From the NCBI GenBank assembly GCA_022340265.1, contig JAJDOH010000003.1, positions 18,839 through 82,838 on the forward strand: DNA of 64,000 bases, read 5' to 3'. Both the position numbers and the translations under genes were made by a program. Every line of letters begins with the position of its first letter. Position 1 is the first letter of the stretch. Source of the DNA: Deltaproteobacteria bacterium. GTDB taxonomy: Bacteria > Desulfobacterota > DSM-4660 > Desulfatiglandales > Desulfatiglandaceae. The notes beneath the pieces are model-generated. The model saw only the letters and a program-made list of their open reading frames with translations, was not told where the DNA came from and made no database searches. This document shows positions 27,805 to 37,032 of this stretch, one piece after another.

Positions 27805-28959
27805 CTAACAACCGATGGCCCGCGAAATCACGATCCGGAGCACCTCGGACGTTCCTTCACCGATCTGGAGAAGGCGTTGATCCCGGTAAAAGCGCTCAAC
27901 ATCATAATCCTTGAACAAACCGTATCCGCCATGGACCTGAACAGCCTCATCCGCCACCTCTCTTGCAATTTCGCTGCAATAGAGTTTGGCCATGGCGGAC
28001 TCTTTGCCGTAGGGGCGCTTGTTTTCGGCCAGCCAGCAGGCCTTGTAAAGGAGATTTCTCGCCAGTTCGATTTTGAGTGCCATGTCCGCCAGCTTGAAGC
28101 TGATGGCCTGTTGCCTGCTGATGGGTTTCCCGAACTGAACCCGTTCCTTGGAATACCGCAGCGCCGCCTCGTAAGCGCCCTGAGCGCAACCCAGCCCCAT
28201 GGCCCCGATGGAAAGGCGGCCGCCGTCCAGGGTTGCGAGCATCTGTTTGAACCCGTCCCCCGGATTCCCTAAAATGGCGTCGTCCGGAACACGGCAGTTG
28301 TTTAAAAAAAGCTCCGCCGTATTGGAACCTCTCCACATGAGTTTTCGCTTCAGCGTGTTCCGGGTGAAGCCCTCGGTATCATTTTCGACGATAAAACAAG
28401 TATACTCCACCTTCCCGTTGGGCCTGGTACCGGTTACCGCCTGAACGATGGACCCTTTGGTCATGGGCGTGTTGGCGTTTGTTGTCAGCGTCTTTCTGCC
28501 GTTAATGATCCACGAATCCCCGTCCCTGGTTGCGGTGGTACTGGTGGCGCCGGCATCGGAACCGGCGTTTGGTTCCGTCAGGCCAAACCCTATCAGGGTT
28601 CTTCCCCGGCAGAGATCAGGAAGATATTTTCTTTTTTGGGCTTCCGAGCCGAATGCATCGATGGGGCCGATGCCCAGAGAATTGCCCGCCGCAAGGGTGG
28701 CGGCCTGTGAACCATCAATCCTGGCAACCTCCTCCACGGCGATAATATAGGAGATATAATCGAGACCCTGCCCCCCGTAGCCTTCAGGCACCGTCATACC
28801 GAATAAACCGATATCCCCCATCTGTTGTGTCAATGGTACGGAAAACTCTTCGTTTTCTTCCAATTTCCCGGCCACGGGTTTGATTTCGCTTTCCGCGAAT
28901 TCCCGGACCGCCAACCGAATCATCTCAAACTTATCATCCATCTGGTAACATAATGTCAT
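27805..28959 (-). CDS. Acyl-CoA dehydrogenase
   Basis: This 384-residue FAD enzyme oxidises acyl-CoA to trans-2-enoyl-CoA. It has GFGLTEPNAGSDAG (FAD/substrate signature), the Arg-rich RVQFGKPISRQQAISFKLADM segment, VQVHGGYGLFKDYDVERFYRD, and IGEGTSEVLR, in which Glu is at the position of the catalytic base of short-chain enzymes. Chain-length preference cannot be read. It heads the operon with etfB and etfA, so its electrons probably go to that ETF. It is divergent from HMG-CoA synthase across a 289-bp AT-rich spacer. Confidence 0.94.
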   Translation of the reverse strand: MTLCYQMDDKFEMIRLAVREFAESEIKPVAGKLEENEEFSVPLTQQMGDIGLFGMTVPEGYGGQGLDYISYIIAVEEVARIDGSQAATLAAGNSLGIGPIDAFGSEAQKRKYLPDLCRGRTLIGFGLTEPNAGSDAGATSTTATRDGDSWIINGRKTLTTNANTPMTKGSIVQAVTGTRPNGKVEYTCFIVENDTEGFTRNTLKRKLMWRGSNTAELFLNNCRVPDDAILGNPGDGFKQMLATLDGGRLSIGAMGLGCAQGAYEAALRYSKERVQFGKPISRQQAISFKLADMALKIELARNLLYKACWLAENKRPYGKESAMAKLYCSEIAREVADEAVQVHGGYGLFKDYDVERFYRDQRLLQIGEGTSEVLRIVISRAIGC

Positions 28960-29248
28960 GTTGCTGATTCTTCCTTGCCTGCTGAATACTATTCATTTAT
29001 ATATAAAATAACCAATTTGTATAACATCAGTGCCCGGCCAATAACAATAAAAAAATGGATCGGGCCCAAATGAATACACTCCGTGGCCTTCCACATTTAT
29101 TTAAGAAAGCGAATCCCGGCCTGTTTTTCTGTTTGATCCTTTTTGGCGCTTTTGATATACAATCACCCTTTCTTGAAATGATAGGATTATAAACCTTGCC
29201 CAAATGCATATAGAGAGCCGCGCAAAGGCTCTGTTGAAAGGAGTCGTC

Positions 29249-30469
29249 ATGTTAGCAGGTGTAAGCGATATCGCCATCCATATCCCCAAATATTATCTCC
29301 CCCACGAAGAGTTGGCAAAAGCAAGGGGTGTACCCAAAGAAAAGTTTCATACGGGGCTTGGAAATCGAAACATGGCGATCATTCCGAACTGGGAAGATGC
29401 CGTTACCATGGGCGCCAATGCCGCCGTGCAGCTCCTTGAAAGAAACAACATCAATCCCGATGAAGTCCGCCAGCTGGTTGTCAGCACCGAGAGCGGTGTT
29501 GACCATTCCAAACCGGTGGCCAGCTTTGTTCAGGGATTATTGAATATCGGTACGCGATGCAGGGTATATGAAATAAAACACGCTTGCTACGGTGGAACGG
29601 CCGGACTCATTGATTCCATTGAATGGATATCCAGGCATAACAATTCCGAACCCAAGGGAATTGTGATCATGACGGATATCGCAAAATACGGTTTCGGCAC
29701 CCTCGGAGAACCGACCCAGGGCGCGGGTGCCCTGGCACTGCTTGTTGAAGCCAAGCCCCGACTGTTCTCACTGGATACGATGCTCAACGGAATATATTCA
29801 AAGGATGTACACGATTTTTGGCGACCGACCGGACACCGGGTCCCTATTGTGGATGGAAAATATTCAATCAATTGTTATCTCACGGCATTGGAGGGGGCGG
29901 TCTCGCATTTTCGTGAAAACAGCGGCATCAAGGAAGGCGAGCTTTTGGACAACCTGGACTATTTAATCTATCATATGCCTTTTACCAATATGGCCCGGAA
30001 GGCCCACAGGCATCTGGTGGAAATCGAAAACAAGGGCGCCTTGCCGGAACGTATCGAGGAAATTTTTGAAGAATCCTTTGAAAGGATGGTTGTCCCCAGT
30101 CTTAGAGGCGTACAGGAGGTGGGCAATATCTACACGGGATCCGTCTATATGGGGCTTGCCAGTCTTTTGGAGTCTGAAAGAGAAAAGGTGGAAAAGAAAA
30201 AGGTCGGGCTCTTCAGTTACGGCAGTGGTTGCGGAGCGGAATTTTTTCAATGTGAAATTAAGTCCGGAATCAGCAGCATTGTTGATGCAATCGGAATGAA
30301 TGAACAGCTGGAAAACAGGAAAAAGCTCACCTTTGAGCAATATGTACAGTTCTACTCAAAATCGGATCAAGAAATCCTTTATCACCCGGAAGAGTTAACG
30401 GGGTATAAGGATAAGTTCACCCGGTTTGTTTTCACGGGCTTCCAGGGGCATAAAAGGCAGTATGCGTAA
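29249..30469 (+). CDS. Hydroxymethylglutaryl-CoA synthase family protein
   Basis: This 406-residue protein carries the HMG-CoA synthase triad: Glu in STESGVDHSKP, Cys in EIKHACYGGTAGL and His in YHMPFTNMARKA. A conserved GSGCGAEFFQC segment lies near the C-terminus. It condenses acetyl-CoA with an acetoacetyl-CoA-type substrate. The ATG at 29249 is chosen for its AAAGGAG ribosome site. Relatives of this organism generally use the MEP pathway, so a classical mevalonate role is not obvious. The acyl-CoA neighbours point to branched CoA metabolism. Confidence 0.9.
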   Translation: MLAGVSDIAIHIPKYYLPHEELAKARGVPKEKFHTGLGNRNMAIIPNWEDAVTMGANAAVQLLERNNINPDEVRQLVVSTESGVDHSKPVASFVQGLLNIGTRCRVYEIKHACYGGTAGLIDSIEWISRHNNSEPKGIVIMTDIAKYGFGTLGEPTQGAGALALLVEAKPRLFSLDTMLNGIYSKDVHDFWRPTGHRVPIVDGKYSINCYLTALEGAVSHFRENSGIKEGELLDNLDYLIYHMPFTNMARKAHRHLVEIENKGALPERIEEIFEESFERMVVPSLRGVQEVGNIYTGSVYMGLASLLESEREKVEKKKVGLFSYGSGCGAEFFQCEIKSGISSIVDAIGMNEQLENRKKLTFEQYVQFYSKSDQEILYHPEELTGYKDKFTRFVFTGFQGHKRQYA

Positions 30470-30516
30470 CCGTTATTGAACGATCGATGGGGTTTTTGCA
30501 CCTTTTCATGGAATGC

Positions 30517-31725
30517 TTAAGGGGTCCTGAAGTCCGGCACCCTCCGGTTCAGCAATGCGCTCAATCCTTCCAGGAATCTCGGATCCCTGTATAGAGCCGC
30601 GTCTGCCTGCAGTTCTTTGTGAATGAACGCTTCCTCATCAAACTTTGCACTATCATAGCTTCCCAAGAGACGGTCTATTGCCTGGATGGATTGCGGCGCC
30701 AGGGGTCTTCCCAGCGCGGCGATCTCGCGATCCACAACTTTTAAGGGTTTTGCCCAAAGATGCGCATAATGATCAGGGTTAACCCTTCGGGCGACTTCCC
30801 TTTCAATAGATTCAGGTTCGGCCAGGATTTTTCGCTCACTTTTGCCGACGGAAGGGATTTTTTCCTCAGGGCAGGTTGCGTATTCGAGACCTGCCGGAAG
30901 CAGAAGGGCGCCGGCCCGGTCATCGTGATCCTCCAGAGCCTGCAGATAGTTTTTTTCGTCCCGGGCGGGATTCCCTGTTTTCTGCTTTTTCGGCAGTGCA
31001 AAGGGAATCTCTACAATGTCGTTATAGACGCCTATGGCTTTCAACTCGGGGGCAAAAACCGGTCTTCCCGTTTTCGCCATATAGGCGGCATTTACGAGCC
31101 CGGCCTTCACAAGGACGCGCGTTATACCCCCCCAGCCGGGAATAATCCCCATCAACGCTTCGCTGAAGCACATCCCGCTTCTCGAATCACCGATAAGGTA
31201 GTCAGCCATCAGGGAAATCTCGGCGGACCCGCCAAACCTGAGACCCCCGCCACATATTCCCACAGTTCGCAGGTATTGTGCCGCTTTTCTGATCTTACGA
31301 TACAGCAGAACGCCCTTCTCCAATCGGCTCTCACCCCAACTGAAAAGGCGATCGATCTCCTATTCTGATGCTCCCGCAACCTCCAATTCACGCTTTTTCA
31401 CCAGGGATTTTTTGAGCCTGCCGAGACTCTCCTTTAAATCCCCCCCCGAATGCACCGGGCCGTTGGCGCCGCACAATAGCAGAAATCGCAGATCATCCCT
31501 CTTTTCGAAAACAATATCCAGACCTTCATGAAAAGCATAAAGGCCCGCTGTTCCGATCTGTTGGACCGGGGGATTGTGGTAGCAGAGGATTGCTCCGGAC
31601 TTTTTATGGCAACGGACTTTATCGACAGTGAGATAAGCACCTGCCTCAGCCCAGTTGAAAAGAGTCTCAAGGTTTTTGTAATTGGCGATTCCGTCCGATC
31701 TAATGATTCTCGCTGGGCCTTGCAT
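30517..31725 (-). pseudogene. Crotonase-family (enoyl-CoA hydratase/isomerase) gene interrupted by a single in-frame amber codon
   Basis: The upstream frame (from ATG 31725) runs 121 codons to TAG at 31360-31362. The same frame continues for 280 sense codons to the true stop at 30517. The first half has the first oxyanion-hole region (CGANGPVHSGGDL). The second half has the second one plus the catalytic helix (GICGGGLRFGGSAEISLMAD, GIIPGWGG). Together they make one ~400-residue crotonase. The TAG lies in the variable helix between the two halves. The simplest reading is a nonsense mutation or base error; readthrough or amber recoding is an alternative. AGGAG follows the stop, but no start codon is close. 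Confidence 0.8.
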
Positions 31726-31791
31726 ATTTTCTTCAGGTTTCCCTTTCAGAGATTTCCGTAAACAGCCATAATTTCAATAGAAAGGGAATTA

Positions 31792-32487
31792 TTACTTACC
31801 GGCATAGAGGACAGCAAGAATTTTGGTGGCTTGCTTGTTGTGACATTTTACCAGATGGGGTACCGTGGAATCGTAGTAGATGCTGTCACCCGGTTCCAGG
31901 ATATGGACTTCCTCCCCGAGACGCACCTCCATCTTCCCGGTCAGTACAAAGATAAATTCCTGGCCGTCATGGGATGATCGTTCTTCATCCGTGTCAGACG
32001 GTTCAAGGGTAACCAGAAACGGCTCCATTTGTCTGTTCATTTTATGGGGGGCGAGGGATTCATAACCATACCCGTACTGTTTTTCCTTTCTTGCGTCATA
32101 TCGGGAAGCCTTTTCCCGGTCATCCCGCCGCAGGATTGTGTAACTCTTCTCCTCTTCGCCGGATATAAAATATCCCATCTTCAGATCAAGGGCCTTGGCG
32201 AGTTTTATGACCGTCCCCAGAGGGGGTGTAATGTTTCCCTCCTCGATTTGAGACAGCGTATCGACATCAATATCCGTTCGCAAGTAGACATCAAAAATAC
32301 TCAGGCCGCGACTTTCCCTCGCCTTCTTGATCCGGACGCCCATTTCCGGGGAGATCTCTTCTTCAAAGTCGCCCGGATCGAAACCTCTCTCAACAGCCTC
32401 TTTCTTGCTCTTCTTTGCGGACCCGCTGACACTTTCTAAAAAATCTTCATAACCATCATTGGCAATGTTGTCGGTTTCTTCTTTCAT
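31792..32487 (-). CDS. XRE-family transcriptional regulator with C-terminal cupin domain
   Basis: This 231-residue regulator has an acidic N-terminal region (1-45), then a helix-turn-helix (about 50-105: MGVRIKKARESRGLSIFDVYLRTDIDVDTLSQIEEG). A cupin barrel (about 150-229) carries HDGQEFIFVLTGKMEVRLGEE and EPGDSIYYDSTVPH. XRE-cupin proteins sense small metabolites and control adjacent genes. This one lies 66 bp upstream of the crotonase on the same strand and is the best candidate regulator of the acyl-CoA cluster. Confidence 0.9.
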   Translation of the reverse strand: MKEETDNIANDGYEDFLESVSGSAKKSKKEAVERGFDPGDFEEEISPEMGVRIKKARESRGLSIFDVYLRTDIDVDTLSQIEEGNITPPLGTVIKLAKALDLKMGYFISGEEEKSYTILRRDDREKASRYDARKEKQYGYGYESLAPHKMNRQMEPFLVTLEPSDTDEERSSHDGQEFIFVLTGKMEVRLGEEVHILEPGDSIYYDSTVPHLVKCHNKQATKILAVLYAGK

Positions 32488-32553
32488 AACTTTATCGATC
32501 GCTCCTAATAAGCATTATGATTGAACATAAAAAAACCTTTTCAGCCTAAATAA

Positions 32554-32754
32554 AATGGTCTCAAAAAGCAATCTGTTTTTATCCGACTTCGGGGCGCTGC
32601 AACAAAGGCTACTAAGGACACCGATTACAGGATCGGCGAGAAGACCTATCTAGAAAAACTGGCTGGCTTTATGGAAACCGGTGCCAGAGTATTTGTCGGC
32701 GGAGGGTGTATGAAACTGCACAAATTCCGAAGGAAAAACGGAGATGTGTTATGA
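32554..32754 (+). pseudogene. Orphan C-terminal coding remnant
   Basis: An open frame from just after a TAA at 32551 to TGA at 32754 encodes about 66 residues. Its last ~45 look like real protein (YLEKLAGFMETGARVFVGGG, then CMKLHKF). No start codon or ribosome site precedes it, and the first ~18 codons look non-coding. It resembles the C-terminal end of a small alpha/beta protein, perhaps DsrE-like, whose front part was deleted. Identity is unproven. The frame ends 4 bp before the stop of the convergent Fe-S protein gene. Confidence 0.35.
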
Positions 32755-32757
32755 AAT

Positions 32758-33891
32758 TCAACGACTTAAATTTCGCTCCCGGATGACGGTGGCATGAACC
32801 TCTCGTTTCAGCCGTTTTTTTACCCACAACCGGGCCAAATACGTCAGCGGTGCTCCCAAAACCCTGTTTCTTCCTTTTAGCGCCTTTTCCGGTTCAAACA
32901 TAAGATCCAGCAGATGCCCCGTGGGCATGCGCCGCCGCATGTTACTGACACACCCGGCGCAGTAAGTAAAGGTGCGCCGGCCATTTCCTTCTTTTTTTCT
33001 CAGAATCCCCCATTGTTCTGAAAGTTCAGGAGCCAGGCAGCCCGCCGACCCACCCTCCCCACAGCAAAGGGTGTTTCGGCCATGGTGGCGCATTTCCTGA
33101 ACCGTCAGCCCCTGCTTTTTCAGCAGCTGCCGCACCGCCAATTGAACAGGCGCTTCAAACCGGAGAGCACAGGGATCATGGACGGTAACAGCTTCCGGGT
33201 GTTCTCTCCGGGTGGGGATACCGTCGTTCGCCATAAATTCATAAGCGGTGGCAACAGCGATTTCACCGGCATATTGCTTAAAGATCTGATGGCAGTTGGG
33301 ACAGGCAACGATGACTTTTTTCACGCCATTTTCAATGAGAAAACCCTTCATTTCGTTGAAGAGCGCTTGAAAACGTTGCTGACGGCCAAGATCGTGGGAA
33401 GGCTTGGCACAGCAGTCGAGAATGATACCGGCACTGGGAATATACTGTTTTAGATACCGGTAGAAAGCAAGGGTTGTTTCAGGGCGCGTTCCCGTGAATG
33501 TGCATCCGGGGAAAAAGACGGTCTCGCAACCGGCCGGAAGCCCATACCAGGTGTAACGCCTGGAGACGCCACGCAGTTCGTAGTCCAAAATCCGTTTATG
33601 CTGCGGATAGGGGCCCAGGCCGTATTTTACCGCTGCCCTTCGCATTTCCAAAAACATGGCGGCTGGATTCAGGCCTTTGGGACAAACAGCCGTGCACAGG
33701 TGGCATAAACTGCAAGCATAGGCCATGGTCCGATGGGCCTCTTTCAATAGATCAAACCCATCGGCGATCTGTTTCGGGCTGCCGTATTCCTGCAAAAACC
33801 TGCACTCTATTTGGCAAAGACCACATTCCACACATTCCGTTTGAACCTGTCGCAGTGCATCCGAAAGCGTTTTTGACGGATTGTATTTCAT
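32758..33891 (-). CDS. (Fe-S)-binding protein with 4Fe-4S and two CCG domains (HdrD/GlpC-like)
   Basis: About 377 residues. Two [4Fe-4S] motifs near the N-terminus (CVECGLCQIECRF and CSLCHLCTAVCPKG) are followed by two CCG-type cysteine domains: CCAKPSHDLG with CPNCHQIF, then DPCALRFE, CCGEGGSAGCLAPE and CAGCVSNMRR. This is the architecture of HdrD/GlpC/LutA-type proteins that pass electrons between flavoproteins and quinones or disulfides. ATG 33891 is preferred; an in-frame ATG exists at 33918. It is divergent from the second MopB gene, which may be its partner. Confidence 0.9.
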   Translation of the reverse strand: MKYNPSKTLSDALRQVQTECVECGLCQIECRFLQEYGSPKQIADGFDLLKEAHRTMAYACSLCHLCTAVCPKGLNPAAMFLEMRRAAVKYGLGPYPQHKRILDYELRGVSRRYTWYGLPAGCETVFFPGCTFTGTRPETTLAFYRYLKQYIPSAGIILDCCAKPSHDLGRQQRFQALFNEMKGFLIENGVKKVIVACPNCHQIFKQYAGEIAVATAYEFMANDGIPTRREHPEAVTVHDPCALRFEAPVQLAVRQLLKKQGLTVQEMRHHGRNTLCCGEGGSAGCLAPELSEQWGILRKKEGNGRRTFTYCAGCVSNMRRRMPTGHLLDLMFEPEKALKGRNRVLGAPLTYLARLWVKKRLKREVHATVIRERNLSR

Positions 33892-34137
33892 GGTGAGCGG
33901 TTCCTGTGTTATTTTCATGAAGCGAGTCTAAAGAGGTACGCATCGAATAGTCAAACTGGAAAATCCGATAGTCATGTCATGCAGAGCAGGACATTCCGAT
34001 AATAACAGTAAACCATCATTTATTTTCTTCGCCTTGCTTTTCCGAAGACAATTTGTATATTGACCAATTATGGTTAAAATGTCTGATGTCATGAAATAGA
34101 ATTTTTGGGCCGAATCATTTTTTGGAGGAACTTCATT

Positions 34138-36345
34138 TTGAGCAAAAAATATGGTGTCTGCGGCATTTGTTTTCACAGTCCCGGCTGTGGCGCTATTGTC
34201 CATTTTGATGAAGACGGTAAAATCGACAGGCTGGAACCGGACCCTGATGCACCCTCGGGCAAAGTTCTGTGTCCGCTTGCCGGCAGTGCAAAAGAAATCA
34301 TTTATTCGGAGAGCAGGCTAAAACATCCATTAAAGCGGGTCGGGGCAAAAGGAACCTATGAATTTGAGGAAATTTCCTGGGAGGAAGCCTTTGACATCAT
34401 CGTGAACAAGTTGAACCAACTGAAAGATGAATACGGACCGGAAACGGTTGGCTTTTACAGCGGAACGGGCTCCTATGAAAGGTCTTTCAAAGACATCCAT
34501 CAATTGAAGGGTTCGGAAATTTATCTCGCTTCCAGCATACTCTTTCCCTTTGGCTCTCCCAATACATTCGGCGTGGGCGCTCCCTGCTACACCTCGCTCG
34601 GAGTACTGGCGCCGAAACTGACCATGGGTTGCCGGCATATCGATATGTTTTCCGATGTGGACAATTCGGATCTGATCATCGTCTGGGGCACGGACCCTTC
34701 AACTTCCACGCCGCCTGAGATGTTTCAACGCCTGAAGCGGGCTTCCGAGGAAGGAGCGGAAATTATTGTCATCGATCCCCGTAAAACGAGAGCCGCCGAA
34801 CTGGAAGATGCCCAATGGATTCCCATCAGACCCGGCTCCGATGGCGCCTTGGCGCTGGGGCTTTCCCACATCCTCATCAGGGACGGCCTTTACGACAGTG
34901 CATTTGCGGAAGACTGGACATTGGGATTTGAGGAATTCAAAGCGTATGTCAAGGATTTTACGCCTGAATATGTGTCTGAGATCACGGGCATCGATGAAGA
35001 CCGAATCGAACGTCTAGCGGAAGATATTGCCGATGCCGAAGGGGCCTCCTATATCATGTACACCGGTTTGGAGTACACCAAAAGCGGCGTTCAGAACATT
35101 CGGGCCGTCATGGTGTTATGGGCATTAGCGGGACAGTTGGACGTGGAAGGAGGGCGCTGTTTCCTGGAACAGGAACATTTTCTTCCCCTGCCCACCGAAA
35201 GACAACTTGAAACCCCGGGATTTGACAAATCCATCGGCGCAGGGAAGTTCCCTGTTTACTCCCACTATTGCGGCGGTGAACCCCACGCATCGTTGTTGCC
35301 GAAAGCCATTATAGACGGAGACCCCTATAAGATCCGGGGTCTGTTGGTTCTGGGCGCTTCCCTCATTACCTGCTGGCCCAATTCGGATCTTTGGAAAAGG
35401 GCAATGGAAGCATTGGAATTCCTGGTCACCATCAATCTGCAACTGACGGCGGATGCCGCTTATGCCGATATCGTGCTGCCGGCCACAACAGGGTTCGAGC
35501 AGGAATCCTATTGCTATTACGGCGCCTCACTGCGGCTGCGGGAAAAGCTGATCGAACCGATCGGTGAAGCCCGGCCCAATTATGATATTTTGGCGGAACT
35601 GGCCGATCGCCTGGGGTATGGGCACCTCTTTTTTCAGGACCGGAAAGCGCTCCTTGAATACATCGTAGGCGAGTCAGGCTTTACCCTTGAAGATTTGATG
35701 GCTGCGGACCGCCATGTGCTGAAGAAACCATTTACGGGTGTGAAACTCCGAAAATGGGAACAGGGCCTGTTGCGGAGCGATGGAAAGCCCGGTTTTGAAA
35801 CACCCTCTGGAAAGTTTGAGATCAAATCCACGGTGTTGGAAAAATACGGCTATGACGGTCTTCCCAAATACAGGGAATCGGATGAAACGCCCGTCAGCAA
35901 CCCTCAGTTATTCAAAAGGTTTCCATTGATTCTGGGAACGGGACCTTTCAAACCGGATATGAAGTCATGTCTCCGGGGGGTGCCCGGTTTCATGAAAAAA
36001 CTCCCGGTTCCAACGGTTCAAATGAACACTGCCGATGCCGAAGAACGTAAGATCAAAACCGGTGATCGGGTGGCCATTAAAACCGCCAGAGGTTCCGTGA
36101 CCATGCAGGCCTTTGTGACGGATAAAATCATGAAAGGGTTCGTGTACGCGCCGGTGGGCGGCGGCGGCCCACTGGGGACGGAGGCGTGGAAGCAGGCCAA
36201 TGTCAATATATTAACGGACGATCAGCAGTTCGACGAAATCTCGGGGTTCCCCAATTACAAGTCCCTGTTGTGTCAGGTCAAAAAAAAGAAGCGGAAACGG
36301 AGGAGCATCGCGGTTCAAGATCCAAGCCTGGGCTGTGTGGGATGA
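34138..36345 (+). CDS. Second molybdopterin (MopB) oxidoreductase
   Basis: About 735 residues from TTG 34138, chosen because TGGAGGAA sits 8 bases upstream. The N-terminal Fe-S set is Cys8, Cys11, Cys17 and Cys45, so the second-to-third spacing is x5 rather than the common x3. Cys150 in GVGAPCYTSLG is in the metal-ligand position. MGD-binding segments (VWGTDPSTSTPPE, VIDPRKTRAAE, LGASLITCWPNSD) and the C-terminal domain follow. There is no Tat signal, so it is cytosolic. The substrate is unknown. It is a paralogue of the MopB at 6598-8718. Confidence 0.92.
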   Translation: MSKKYGVCGICFHSPGCGAIVHFDEDGKIDRLEPDPDAPSGKVLCPLAGSAKEIIYSESRLKHPLKRVGAKGTYEFEEISWEEAFDIIVNKLNQLKDEYGPETVGFYSGTGSYERSFKDIHQLKGSEIYLASSILFPFGSPNTFGVGAPCYTSLGVLAPKLTMGCRHIDMFSDVDNSDLIIVWGTDPSTSTPPEMFQRLKRASEEGAEIIVIDPRKTRAAELEDAQWIPIRPGSDGALALGLSHILIRDGLYDSAFAEDWTLGFEEFKAYVKDFTPEYVSEITGIDEDRIERLAEDIADAEGASYIMYTGLEYTKSGVQNIRAVMVLWALAGQLDVEGGRCFLEQEHFLPLPTERQLETPGFDKSIGAGKFPVYSHYCGGEPHASLLPKAIIDGDPYKIRGLLVLGASLITCWPNSDLWKRAMEALEFLVTINLQLTADAAYADIVLPATTGFEQESYCYYGASLRLREKLIEPIGEARPNYDILAELADRLGYGHLFFQDRKALLEYIVGESGFTLEDLMAADRHVLKKPFTGVKLRKWEQGLLRSDGKPGFETPSGKFEIKSTVLEKYGYDGLPKYRESDETPVSNPQLFKRFPLILGTGPFKPDMKSCLRGVPGFMKKLPVPTVQMNTADAEERKIKTGDRVAIKTARGSVTMQAFVTDKIMKGFVYAPVGGGGPLGTEAWKQANVNILTDDQQFDEISGFPNYKSLLCQVKKKKRKRRSIAVQDPSLGCVG

Positions 36346-36376
36346 TTCTTTGACCGTAATGCCTGAGTGATTGGTG

Positions 36377-36402
36377 GGCGTCATCCTTTAATGGATGACC
36401 CC
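36377..36402. terminator. Hairpin between converging MopB and vapC genes
   Basis: GTCATCC (36380-36386) and GGATGAC (36393-36399) form a 7-bp perfect stem with a 6-base AT loop, flanked by GG/CC pairs. It lies 35 bp after the MopB stop and 12 bp before vapC ends from the other side. No T run follows, so it is a weak terminator candidate. Confidence 0.45.
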
Positions 36403-36413
36403 TCATATGCGCA

Positions 36414-36803
36414 TTACCATTTGTAAAGCCTGAGTCCGGCTACTTTCTCGAAATGCGGATCAATGGTAAACACCTCATGCTTTCCGGCAAGCGCCGCTGC
36501 TGCGATGATCAAATCGGAAAGCGGTATTGTAACTCCTTCGCTTCGCAAGGATGCCGATATTTCACCGGCGCCCTCCCACATTTCCCGCGTAATTTCGAGG
36601 TACGGCAGTCTTTCCAGGTTTTGTTTTACGAGAACCGTCTCTTTTGGAAGCTTCACGCCCTGTAATACCTCGGCCATTACCATGCCAACCATTATCACCT
36701 TACGCTCTCGCAGAAGATTCTTGAGGTGTTGTGCGATATCAGATTCCTTCCTCCGGAAAAATTCAATCCAGACGCAGGTATCAACAATTATTCCGGTATT
36801 CAT
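36414..36803 (-). CDS. vapC: VapC-type PIN-domain ribonuclease toxin
   Basis: This 129-residue PIN domain has the acidic metal-binding residues expected: Asp in IIVDTCVWIEFFR, Glu in VMAEVLQG, and Asp in IPLSDLIIAAAAL and in FTIDPHF. VapC toxins cleave tRNA or rRNA. It overlaps the antitoxin gene by 23 bp, so the pair is translationally coupled. Confidence 0.92.
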   Translation of the reverse strand: MNTGIIVDTCVWIEFFRRKESDIAQHLKNLLRERKVIMVGMVMAEVLQGVKLPKETVLVKQNLERLPYLEITREMWEGAGEISASLRSEGVTIPLSDLIIAAAALAGKHEVFTIDPHFEKVAGLRLYKW

Positions 36804-36999
36804 TCAGCTCCGCCTCTTCTTCCATTTGCCAATCAGCGTCGATATCAATTTTACCACTGAGGGAAATAAGCTCTTCAATGGATTTTCTCTCGATATATTC
36901 CCTGATGGATATTTCAACGGCTTTTGTTTTGGTTTTGGCTTTTGTAAGGGCCATGATGGCATCCATCAGTTCGTCTTTTATATTAATGGTCGTCCGCAT
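36781..36999 (-). CDS. vapB: VapB-type antitoxin
   Basis: This 72-residue protein begins MRTTINIKDELMDAIMAL, a ribbon-helix-helix type DNA-binding N-terminus, followed by KAVEISIREYIERKSIEEL and an acidic C-terminal tail that should fill the VapC active-site groove. An inverted-repeat operator with an overlapping promoter lies just upstream (37033-37060). Confidence 0.9.
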   Translation of the reverse strand: MRTTINIKDELMDAIMALTKAKTKTKAVEISIREYIERKSIEELISLSGKIDIDADWQMEEEAELNEYRNNC

Positions 37000-37032
37000 G
37001 ATATTCTCCTTGTCGCATACACTTTTTACTTA

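Noticed and set aside
31360..31362. Pyrrolysine codon as the leading explanation for the crotonase TAG
   Set aside because: No pyl genes or PYLIS-like structure are visible in the window and crotonases are not known Pyl proteins; a nonsense mutation is simpler.
33945..33975. Similarity of the ACTGGAAAATCCGATAG-like word to 55581-55600 and 39319-39340
   Set aside because: Short and partly in coding sequence; it is not clearly above chance and has no consistent position relative to genes.
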